Origin: an uncultured bacterium
GTDB lineage: Bacteria > Planctomycetota > Phycisphaerae > Phycisphaerales > SM1A02
NCBI GenBank assembly: GCA_903861235.1
Contig: CAIOTP010000237.1
Span: forward strand, 1 to 15,597
Length of the DNA: 15,597 bases
Reading direction: 5' to 3'
Both the position numbers and the translations under genes were made by a program. A model generated the notes under the pieces. The model was not told the DNA's origin. It saw only the letters and a list, made by a program, of their open reading frames with translations, and did no database searches. Every line of letters starts with the position of its first letter. Position 1 is the first letter of the stretch. This document shows, piece after piece, positions 6,809 to 12,683 of the stretch.

Positions 6809-6814
6809 AGTGTA
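6809..6814 (-). promoter_or_regulatory. -10-like TACACT for tRNA-Gly
   Basis: On the minus strand TACACT ends 11 nt before the mature tRNA 5' end, inside the 40-nt gap after the MlaE-type gene. No convincing -35 is seen. The same hexamer occurs upstream of the OmpA-type gene (12126-12131). Confidence 0.35.
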
Positions 6815-6837
6815 GTCCATCGGCGGCGCGACGGCGT

Positions 6838-7668
6838 TCAGCCGAACACGCTGGGCAGGTCCGGATAGGCCCACTGCACCAGCTTGTTGATGAACTGGGC
6901 CAGCACCAGGTTGATCATGATGATGGCCATGAAGCTGCTCACGAAGCTCGCGGTCGCGGCCTGGCCCACGCCGGCCGCTCCGGGGCGACAGTTGAATCCC
7001 TTGTAGCAGGCCACCAGTCCGATGGCCAGGCCGAAGAACACGCTCTTCACGAGCCCGCCCACCGGCTCCCGCCACGTCACGAACTGTGCGGTCCAGAACC
7101 AGTAGTCCTCGCCGCTCACGCCGTAGATCTTCACGGTGACGAGCCAGGCGCCCAGGCTGCCGAGCATGTTGCTGTACACGGTCAGCAGCGGCGTCATGAG
7201 GGTGCACGCCACCACGCGCGGGACCACCAGGTGCTGCTCGGGATCCGCGGCCATGGCGCGCATGGCGTCCAGCTGCTCGGTGACCCGCATGGTGCCCAGT
7301 TCGGCCGCCAGCGCGCCACCCACGCGGCCCGCCACCATGACGGCGGCCAGCACCGGGCCGATCTGCTTCACCACGCTCACGTTGATGATGCCGCCCATGC
7401 GGTCCTGCTGACCGATCGCCGCGAACTGGTAGTAGCCCTCCAGCGACAGGATCATGCCGATGAAGGCTCCGGTGATGGCCACCACCGGAATGCTCAGCAC
7501 GCCCACCGCATAGAGCTGCGGTCCCAGCAGCCGCCACCGCAGGCTGTGTGCGGGGTGCACCGCCAGGTTTCGGAGCGTGAGCCCCGCGAAGACCGTGAAG
7601 CGACCGAACCCGGACACGCCCTCGTGGACGAACGCGCCGAGGCTGGCGATGGCAGGGACGGGCCGCAT
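6838..7668 (-). CDS. MlaE/YrbE-family ABC transporter permease
   Basis: This 276-aa integral inner-membrane protein is of the MlaE (DUF140) family, the permease of ABC systems that move phospholipids or related hydrophobic molecules between inner and outer membrane. The family signature is clear at residues 113-139: AGRVGGALAAELGTM followed by RVTEQLDAMRAM, then DPEQHLVVPRVVA. Membrane segments are seen at about 53-75, 103-120, 155-178, 205-222 and 240-262. The length is close to the usual 255-270. In most genomes the ATPase (MlaF) and substrate-binding MCE protein (MlaD) genes lie next to it, but neither is in this window: the downstream neighbour is tRNA-Gly and the upstream gene is a terminated secreted-protein gene. 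The ATG at 7668 has no Shine-Dalgarno site. The substrate cannot be deduced. Confidence 0.92.
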   Translation of the reverse strand: MRPVPAIASLGAFVHEGVSGFGRFTVFAGLTLRNLAVHPAHSLRWRLLGPQLYAVGVLSIPVVAITGAFIGMILSLEGYYQFAAIGQQDRMGGIINVSVVKQIGPVLAAVMVAGRVGGALAAELGTMRVTEQLDAMRAMAADPEQHLVVPRVVACTLMTPLLTVYSNMLGSLGAWLVTVKIYGVSGEDYWFWTAQFVTWREPVGGLVKSVFFGLAIGLVACYKGFNCRPGAAGVGQAATASFVSSFMAIIMINLVLAQFINKLVQWAYPDLPSVFG

Positions 7669-7677
7669 GAGTCTCGG

Positions 7678-7683
7678 AGCGTA
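7678..7683 (-). promoter_or_regulatory. -10-like TACGCT 9 nt before the MlaE-type gene
   Basis: On the minus strand TACGCT ends exactly 9 nt before the ATG at 7668, which lacks a Shine-Dalgarno site. It lies just beyond the terminator at 7711-7736, so a separate transcription unit is reasonable. The -35 region is not recognisable. Confidence 0.35.
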
Positions 7684-7710
7684 GCGGGGGCGGGAGCAGG
7701 GCGAAATGAA

Positions 7711-7736
7711 AGGGCCCCGGCTCTCGCCGGGGCCCT
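7711..7736 (-). terminator. Rho-independent terminator of the 1049-aa gene
   Basis: A perfect 11-bp stem (AGGGCCCCGGC/GCCGGGGCCCT) closes a 4-nt loop. On the minus strand it is followed by TTTCATTTC, and it begins 27 nt after the stop codon of the 1049-aa gene. It separates that gene from the MlaE-type gene on the same strand. Confidence 0.85.
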
Positions 7737-7763
7737 GAGTTCGCTGTCAAAGGTGTTCTGCCG

Positions 7764-10700
7764 TCACTCGGGGCACGGCCCGAACAGGACCAGCAGGCTG
7801 CCGATGTCACCGGCATCCACGGCACCGCTGCCGTCCAGGTCGCCGTCGCAGCCCGGGGTGGCACCGGGGCACTCGCCGAACAGCACCAGCAGGCTGCCGA
7901 TGTCGCCGGCGTCCACGCTCAGGCTGCCGTCGAGATCGCCGGGGCAGTTGTTGCCGCCGCCGCCGCCGAAGTCGGGGCAGGCCGTGTTGATCGCCTTCGG
8001 GGTGTCGGTCCGGGTGGCCGGATCGAGGAAGAAGGCGTTGCCCACCAGCCAGTAGCCCACGGTGTCGCAGCGGTAGAACTGCTGGGCCAGGCCGTTGGCG
8101 CCCGGTCTGATGCGCGGGGCGTACCACCATTCCTGCGAAGTGCTCGGGGCGGTGCGGATGCTCGACACGATCGACACACCGTCGAGCACGGCCGTCCACG
8201 GCGTGCTGTCGAGCACGCCGTTGTCGTCCGCGTCCAGGTCGTCGTTCTTGGCGCCGGTGAAGCCCTGCACCAGGAGGAAGGTGAGGTTGTCACCGTTCTC
8301 CAGGTTGAGCTGGTCGGTCTTGAGGTCACCCTCGACCGGCGTCAGACCCGAGGTGGCGTCGTAGCCCTCGAAGATGATGCCGTTCGGCGGAGTGGTTCCG
8401 GCGGTGCCGAACAGCGTGATGAGGTACAGACCGGTCTCGGGCATGGTGCCCGACAGCGGGATCACCGTCTCCACCACGCCCGACTTGAGGTCGGTGGTGG
8501 TGCCGTTGGCGGTCACGGTGCCGTCGCCGATCACGAGCAGTGCGAGCCCGTCAAGCGAGGTGCCAGCAGCACCCTTGAGCTCCACGTACTCGTCCAGATC
8601 GCTGCCGGTCTGGTCCACTCGGGCCTCGTTGATGACCACGGCCGAGCTGCCGCCGCCGCAGGCGGTCAGGGTGCCGGCCGCGTCCGTGCAGAGGGTGTCC
8701 CAGACCACGTCGCAGCAGTCAGGCACCACGGCACACACCGCTTCGCAGCAGGCTCGGTTCAGGCAGTGTCCGTTGCTGTGCGGCTGGAAGCAGTCGCCCG
8801 CATCCGCATCGCCGCAGACGAAGATCCGAGGCAGGCTGCAGCTGGCGTTTTCCGCCTTGGGGGTGTCGTAGCCCGCCACGATCGAGTTGGGCCCGATCGT
8901 CCAGGTGCCTTCCGGCACGCAGCGGTACACCTGGCCGGGCAGCTGGCCGCTGCTCGGGCCCACGGTGGTCTCGCTGTACGCGCGGCCTGCGTCACCCTTC
9001 ACGGACACGGAGTCCATGATGGAGATCCACGGCGTGGATTCGAAGGTGCCGTCGTCGTCCGCGTCCAGGTTGTCTCCCTTGGCGCCGTAGAAGTTCCACA
9101 TCAGGAACACGTTCACGGTGCCCGTGTTGTCGAGCACCAGGCCGCCGCCCGAGTTGAAGTCGGTGGTCACGCCGGCCAGGTTGAAGTACTGCTCGGTGAT
9201 CAGGAACCGACCCGACGAGCCGATGCTCAGGCCGGTCAGTTCCACCGCCGCACGAACCGAGGCGGCCTGCTGGGCGGGAGCGGTGCCGACCTGGTTGGTC
9301 ACCACCACCCAGACGCCGTTCAGCGAGGTTCCGGGCGCGCCCGTGAGCTCCACGTACTCGTTGTACTCGACGTTGTTGACGGTGTTGTCGGGATCCTTCA
9401 GGCGGATCTCGCTCAGCTGCACCGCCGGGGCGTCGCCTGCCACCAGGCACTGGGCCAGGGCCAGGCTGGCGCAGTTGGTGTCCCAAAGGCTCTCGCAGCA
9501 CGAGGCGCTGAAGGCGCAGACGATGCTGCAGCAGCCGCCCTTGTCACAGCCCGGGGTGGGGTGAGCCACGAAGCAGCTGCCGCTTCCGGGTTCGCCGCAG
9601 GTGCTGCACTCGGGGTTCGAGGCCTTGGGGGTGTCCTTGTTGTTGCTGCCGGCGCTGACCGGGTCGAAGAAGCCCAACTTCCATGCGCCCTGCGGGCTGC
9701 AGCGGTAGATGTGGCCGGGCACGAAGGTGGTGTCCGGACCCACCATGGGGGTCAGGGCTCCGCTCTCGTTGGCGACCTGGTAGGTCCACTCGCCGGTGGT
9801 GCCGTCCTGAATGGGGCCGGTCGAGGCCACCTTCACGAACGCCACGCTGTCGGCGACCGAGGTCCACGGCGTGAGGTTGAGCACGCCGTTGTCGTCGGCA
9901 TCGAGGTCCTGGCCGGTGGTGGCCTGACCCGAGAAGCCGCGGACCAGCATGTGGGTGACATGGTCGCTGTTCTCGAACAACAGCTTGTCCGTCTGCAGGT
10001 TGCCCGCCTGACCGAAGGCCACGCCGTCCTGGCCGCCGGTGTTCTTGAGGGTGATCAGGAAGATGCCGTTCGCCGGCATGACCTGACCGGTCAGCGGGAT
10101 CAGGCACTCGACCACGCCGCTCTTGGTGGTGGTGGTGCCGTCACCCAGCACGAGGTAGGTCAGGTCCGACAGGTCGGCGCCGGGGGTGCCGGAGAGCTCG
10201 ATGTATTCGTCGTTGTCGCTGCCGACCTGGTCGATGCGGATCTCGTTGATCAGCACGCTGCCCGATCCGCTGCCGCATGCGGGGTTGGCCACGCCCGGGG
10301 TGTCGCTGCCGCCGGTGGTGTCGGCGAAGCCGATGGACCAGTTGGCGTTGTCCGGGCACTTCTTCACATGGCTGGGGAAGGCGCCGCCATCGGGGCCCAC
10401 GGTGGTGGTGGCGTACACGTAGTCGCCGACCAGGCCATCCACGGTGGTGGTGGCCAGCAGGGCCACGCCGGAGACCACGGATTCCCACGGGGCGTTGTCC
10501 GCGACGCCGTTGTCGTCCAGGTCGATGTCATCGCCCACCAGGCCGGTGAAGCCGCTCACGATCAGGTGGGTCTTGTTGTTGTCTGCAGCGAAGCCCAGGG
10601 CCGCCACCATGTCCGGCACGGTGAGCGAGTAGGAGGACTCGGCCAGCACGAAGAAGCCGCTCGAGGGGATGACCTGACCATCGAGCGAGATCGCCGCTTC

Positions 10701-10913
10701 GATGGAGCCGTTCTGCTGCGGGGGCAGCTGGAAGTCGTCGTTGCCCACCACCACGTAGGTGAGGCCGTTCAGGCTGGCGCCGGGCGTGCCGGCGATCTCG
10801 GCGTAGACCTGCAGGTCGACGCCGGTCTGCTGAACGCGGATCTCGTTGATGGACTGCGCCAGTGCAGTGGACGACAGGATGCAGGTGGCGACGGCGGCAA
10901 GCGAAGTTCGCAT
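7764..10913 (-). CDS. Large secreted protein, four lamin-tail-like modules, two nine-Cys modules, dockerin-like tail (1049 aa)
   Basis: Function unknown; a secreted multi-domain structural or adhesive protein is a guess. The frame is open 40 codons upstream, but the ATG at 10913 begins a signal peptide (residues 1-19, MRTSLAAVATCILSSTALA) and has AAGGG about 9 nt upstream. Four related modules of about 195-220 residues lie at 21-214, 220-437, 498-693 and 759-980. Each starts with (I/L)(N/S)E(I/A)R and EY(V/I)EL-like sequence, as in lamin tail domains, has a middle D-x-D-x-D-D-N/D-G...PW segment and ends with (Y/K)(R/K)C...W..G...DTP...N..C. Nine-Cys modules sit at 445-489 and 706-752, after modules 2 and 3. 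Residues 990-1049 are two dockerin-like loops ending FGPCPE. Module 1 is the most divergent (VYAEIAG instead of EYVEL). Own promoter and own terminator indicate a monocistronic unit. Confidence 0.87.
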   Translation of the reverse strand: MRTSLAAVATCILSSTALAQSINEIRVQQTGVDLQVYAEIAGTPGASLNGLTYVVVGNDDFQLPPQQNGSIEAAISLDGQVIPSSGFFVLAESSYSLTVPDMVAALGFAADNNKTHLIVSGFTGLVGDDIDLDDNGVADNAPWESVVSGVALLATTTVDGLVGDYVYATTTVGPDGGAFPSHVKKCPDNANWSIGFADTTGGSDTPGVANPACGSGSGSVLINEIRIDQVGSDNDEYIELSGTPGADLSDLTYLVLGDGTTTTKSGVVECLIPLTGQVMPANGIFLITLKNTGGQDGVAFGQAGNLQTDKLLFENSDHVTHMLVRGFSGQATTGQDLDADDNGVLNLTPWTSVADSVAFVKVASTGPIQDGTTGEWTYQVANESGALTPMVGPDTTFVPGHIYRCSPQGAWKLGFFDPVSAGSNNKDTPKASNPECSTCGEPGSGSCFVAHPTPGCDKGGCCSIVCAFSASCCESLWDTNCASLALAQCLVAGDAPAVQLSEIRLKDPDNTVNNVEYNEYVELTGAPGTSLNGVWVVVTNQVGTAPAQQAASVRAAVELTGLSIGSSGRFLITEQYFNLAGVTTDFNSGGGLVLDNTGTVNVFLMWNFYGAKGDNLDADDDGTFESTPWISIMDSVSVKGDAGRAYSETTVGPSSGQLPGQVYRCVPEGTWTIGPNSIVAGYDTPKAENASCSLPRIFVCGDADAGDCFQPHSNGHCLNRACCEAVCAVVPDCCDVVWDTLCTDAAGTLTACGGGSSAVVINEARVDQTGSDLDEYVELKGAAGTSLDGLALLVIGDGTVTANGTTTDLKSGVVETVIPLSGTMPETGLYLITLFGTAGTTPPNGIIFEGYDATSGLTPVEGDLKTDQLNLENGDNLTFLLVQGFTGAKNDDLDADDNGVLDSTPWTAVLDGVSIVSSIRTAPSTSQEWWYAPRIRPGANGLAQQFYRCDTVGYWLVGNAFFLDPATRTDTPKAINTACPDFGGGGGNNCPGDLDGSLSVDAGDIGSLLVLFGECPGATPGCDGDLDGSGAVDAGDIGSLLVLFGPCPE
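7974..10853 (-). repeat. Four tandem lamin-tail-like protein modules (coding repeats)
   Basis: The modules are encoded at 10272-10853, 9603-10256, 8835-9422 and 7974-8639. Shared landmarks are INEIR/LSEIR/INEAR at the start, GTPGASLNGL-type turns, a G-x-DLDADDNG...TPW segment and a TPKA-x-N end. Modules 2 and 4 are the closest pair (GDGT...KSGVVE..IPL, LYLITL/IFLITL). This points to internal duplication with later divergence. Confidence 0.75.
8658..9581 (-). repeat. Nine-cysteine modules, two copies in the 1049-aa protein
   Basis: The copies are encoded at 9447-9581 and 8658-8798 and separate lamin-tail-like modules 2/3 and 3/4. The first is exactly 45 residues; the second has the same spacing up to the eighth Cys and then two extra residues before the last Cys. 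Each is preceded by a CG(E/D) linker cysteine. Confidence 0.78.
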
Positions 10914-11005
10914 GTCTGGGGGCCCTTGAAATGAACCTGCCAAGCCCGTTTCGGAGCGCGGAATCCTTCTCGCGGCCTCAGAAAGGCGCTGGGCGGGTTT
11001 CTCGC

Positions 11006-11033
11006 AGTCTAACCCCGAAGTTCTCAGGCACAA
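11006..11033 (-). promoter_or_regulatory. Predicted promoter of the 1049-aa gene
   Basis: On the minus strand TTGTGC (11028-11033) and TAGACT (11006-11011) are separated by 16 nt, matching the promoter predicted at 2127-2154. It would give a leader of about 85 nt before the ATG at 10913, consistent with the AAGGG site near that start. Confidence 0.45.
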
Positions 11034-11052
11034 ATAGCTCGTGGCCGGTTCG

Positions 11053-11072
11053 TGACATTCGGTGCAATGTCA
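11053..11072. promoter_or_regulatory. Inverted repeat TGACATT-N6-AATGTCA, candidate operator
   Basis: A perfect 7-bp inverted repeat with a 6-nt centre (11053-11059 and 11066-11072), AT-richer than its surroundings. Its centre lies about 63 nt upstream of the predicted transcription start of the 1049-aa gene, where activators often bind. No regulator is in the window. Confidence 0.4.
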
Positions 11073-11154
11073 TGCGCGATCTGAACTCGGAACGGCGTCT
11101 CCGGATCGGTGATCGGACCTTGGGCAGGCGGCGCGGCCCGCCCACCCAAACGAA

Positions 11155-11185
11155 GAGGCCCGATCCGGGATTCGGATCGGGCCTC
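11155..11185 (-). terminator. Rho-independent terminator of the OmpA-type lipoprotein gene
   Basis: A perfect 13-bp stem (GAGGCCCGATCCG/CGGATCGGGCCTC) with a 5-nt loop begins 31 nt past the stop codon. On the minus strand it is followed by TTCGTTTG, a short T-rich stretch. Confidence 0.85.
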
Positions 11186-11215
11186 GTGAGCGATCAGGGA
11201 AGGGTCAGGCGACCG

Positions 11216-12064
11216 TCACTTGGTGGGTTCGCCGTCGTCCGCGGCCGCCGGGGCTGCCGGGGGCTTGGCCTTGGCGCCGCCGTCCATGGGGTTGCCGGTG
11301 GGGGCGAGCGGGACCGTGAGCGGCGAGAGGAAGATCTCCACGCGACGGTTGGCCGCGGCTCCGTTGGGGCCGTTGGGCACGATCGGTCGGAATTCGCCGT
11401 AGCCGGCCACCTGCATGCGATTGGCCGCCACGCCGTCACCCACCAGCGCATCACGCACGCTGATGGCTCGGTGGGCCGAAAGGTGCATGTTGGTGGGATG
11501 CTGCCCCGCCACACGACGGATGGGCTGCGAGTCCGTGTGGCCGACCACCTTGACCTCGAAGGGCTGGGCGATGGGGGTGTTCAGGATTCCCGCGAGCTTG
11601 CTCACCAGCGTCTGGGCGTTGGCGTTGAGCGCGGCGGAGCCCGAGGCGAAGGTGAAGTCGCTGCTGAAGCGCAGCATGCCGCTCCGCTGGTCGAAGGTCA
11701 GCACGTCGGGGTACTGAGCGGCCAGCTCGGCGAGCGCCTTGTTGAGCTCCGCGGGCAGGGGACCGGCACTGAGATCGCCCACCTGCTTGAGGAGACGCTC
11801 GTAGTCGGCAAGCAGCTTGGCGATGTCGCCCGAGGCCGTGCCGCGAAGCCGCTGGATCTCGGCCAGGTCGGAGGCCGCGGCGGCCAGCTGGGCGCGGAGG
11901 CGCTCCTCGTTGGCACGCACCGTCTGGAGTTCGCTCTGCAGCGAGAGGAGCTGCTGCTCCTGCCCGCGGTAGGCGGTGAGCAGGTCGTCGTACTTCTGCT
12001 GGGGCACGCAGCCCACCAGCCCGAGCGACACGAGAGCGAGAACGATGAAGCGCTTGCAGGCCAT
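11216..12064 (-). CDS. OmpA-family peptidoglycan-binding lipoprotein
   Basis: This 282-aa predicted lipoprotein would tie the envelope to peptidoglycan. The signal MACKRFIVLALVSLGLVGC ends in lipobox LVGC (Cys19). Residues 22-98 are Gln/Glu/Leu/Ala-rich and helical, very likely a coiled coil. The OmpA/MotB C-terminal domain covers about 120-248, with FASGSAALNANA, GHTDS (175-179), NMHLSAHRAISVRDAL (192-207), GYGEFRP (221-227) and NRRVEI (239-244); the Asp and Arg of this domain normally bind diaminopimelate of peptidoglycan. A Pro/Ala-rich tail of about 30 residues ends the protein. The ATG at 12064 is chosen over an 87-codon upstream extension because GGAGG (12074-12078) precedes it at 9 nt and it starts the signal peptide. 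Gene neighbours do not include tol-pal genes, so a Pal assignment is not supported. Confidence 0.92.
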   Translation of the reverse strand: MACKRFIVLALVSLGLVGCVPQQKYDDLLTAYRGQEQQLLSLQSELQTVRANEERLRAQLAAAASDLAEIQRLRGTASGDIAKLLADYERLLKQVGDLSAGPLPAELNKALAELAAQYPDVLTFDQRSGMLRFSSDFTFASGSAALNANAQTLVSKLAGILNTPIAQPFEVKVVGHTDSQPIRRVAGQHPTNMHLSAHRAISVRDALVGDGVAANRMQVAGYGEFRPIVPNGPNGAAANRRVEIFLSPLTVPLAPTGNPMDGGAKAKPPAAPAAADDGEPTK

Positions 12065-12099
12065 CCGTAGTTTCCTCCGCCAGTCTCTGGTCCTAGGGC

Positions 12100-12115
12100 A
12101 CGGGATCCATCCCGT
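12100..12115. promoter_or_regulatory. Inverted repeat ACGGGAT-CC-ATCCCGT, candidate operator
   Basis: A perfect 7-bp inverted repeat with a 2-nt centre lies in the predicted leader of the OmpA-type gene, just downstream of the -10-like TACACT (12126-12131, minus strand). This position would suit a repressor site, but a leader hairpin is equally possible. Confidence 0.4.
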
Positions 12116-12125
12116 ACGAGGCCGG

Positions 12126-12131
12126 AGTGTA
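12126..12131 (-). promoter_or_regulatory. -10-like TACACT for the OmpA-type gene
   Basis: TACACT on the minus strand, identical to the hexamer before tRNA-Gly, would give a leader of about 55 nt carrying the GGAGG ribosome-binding site. There is no clear -35 at 16-18 nt. Confidence 0.35.
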
Positions 12132-12263
12132 ACCAAACCAAGGCTGCCGGTATCCCGCGCGGGTGGCCTGGCCGTGGCCCCGGGGCGAGCCGGGCAGGTG
12201 CGGACCCGAGGCGGGGCACCTAGTCTTGCCCGTTGAGAGAAGTCCGCGGGCATCGCGGGCCGA

Positions 12264-12269
12264 TATGGT
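12264..12269 (+). promoter_or_regulatory. -10-like TATGGT 9 nt before the Minf_1886-type gene
   Basis: TATGGT ends exactly 9 nt before the ATG at 12279, and no Shine-Dalgarno site is present. The spacing equals that of three minus-strand genes here. No -35 is recognised at the proper distance. Confidence 0.35.
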
Positions 12270-12278
12270 GCTTCATCC

Positions 12279-12683
12279 ATGACCCAGACCGCGATCGAAG
12301 TCGACTGGAGACGCCTGGCCGCCAAGGCCGGTCCCTATCCGCCCGAGGCCTACCAGTTCGTGCGGGAGGGCCTGACCCGCACCAGCGAGCTGGTGCACGG
12401 CCCGGGAGGTGCGGACGCGGACCGACACGTGAGCGGGCAGCAGCTCTGCATCGGACTTCGCGACTACGCCATCGAGCGGTACGGCATGATGGCCCCGAGT
12501 GTGCTGGCGGGTTGGCACGTGAGTCGGACGGACGACTTCGGCCGCATCGTCTTCGCCATGATCGACGCCGGCCTGCTGACCAAGACGCAGCGTGACAGTC
12601 TGGAGGACTTCCGCGGCGTGTTCGACTTCCAGGAGGCCTTCGGCCGCGATCGCCTGGTCAACGCCATGGGACGGCGGGGCTGA
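12279..12683 (+). CDS. Minf_1886 family protein (Planctomycetes/Verrucomicrobia-restricted, unknown function)
   Basis: This 134-aa soluble protein matches, from memory, the conserved small family named Minf_1886, found mainly in Planctomycetes and Verrucomicrobia. Typical landmarks are PPEAYQFVREGL (residues 21-32), HVSGQQLCIGLRDYAIERYG (50-69), VSRTDDFGRIVFAMIDAGLL (81-100) and the end motif SLEDFRGVFDFQEAF. It has no signal peptide or membrane segment and no recognisable catalytic motif. Its function is unknown. The start is the ATG at 12279, and no Shine-Dalgarno site is seen. The stop overlaps the next start by one base (TGATG), so translation of the membrane protein that follows is probably coupled to it. 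Confidence 0.85.
   Translation: MTQTAIEVDWRRLAAKAGPYPPEAYQFVREGLTRTSELVHGPGGADADRHVSGQQLCIGLRDYAIERYGMMAPSVLAGWHVSRTDDFGRIVFAMIDAGLLTKTQRDSLEDFRGVFDFQEAFGRDRLVNAMGRRG

Larger units (their letters stand above)
10914..11215. other. 302-nt intergenic region between the 1049-aa and OmpA-type genes
   Basis: Going up in coordinate it contains the 5' leader of the 1049-aa gene (10914 to about 11000), its predicted promoter (11006-11033), the inverted repeat at 11053-11072, about 80 nt with no visible feature (11073-11154) and the terminator of the OmpA-type gene (11155-11185). I see no additional gene in either strand. Confidence 0.7.

Noticed and set aside
7767..7946. Near-identical DNA repeats in the dockerin-coding ends, considered as a recombination or CRISPR-like array
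   Set aside because: The similarity is explained by two in-frame protein repeats under codon bias; there are no spacers and no regular DNA unit beyond the protein repeat.
8766..10934. A 722-codon open frame on the + strand opposite the 1049-aa gene
   Set aside because: It is His/Gly/Ala/Val-rich with no signal, domain or start site. It mirrors the codon bias of the real gene, whose signal peptide, repeats and tail are on the minus strand.
12065..12325. 87-codon N-terminal extension of the OmpA-type lipoprotein
   Set aside because: It would bury the lipobox signal and cross the divergent promoter region. The internal ATG has GGAGG in front of it.
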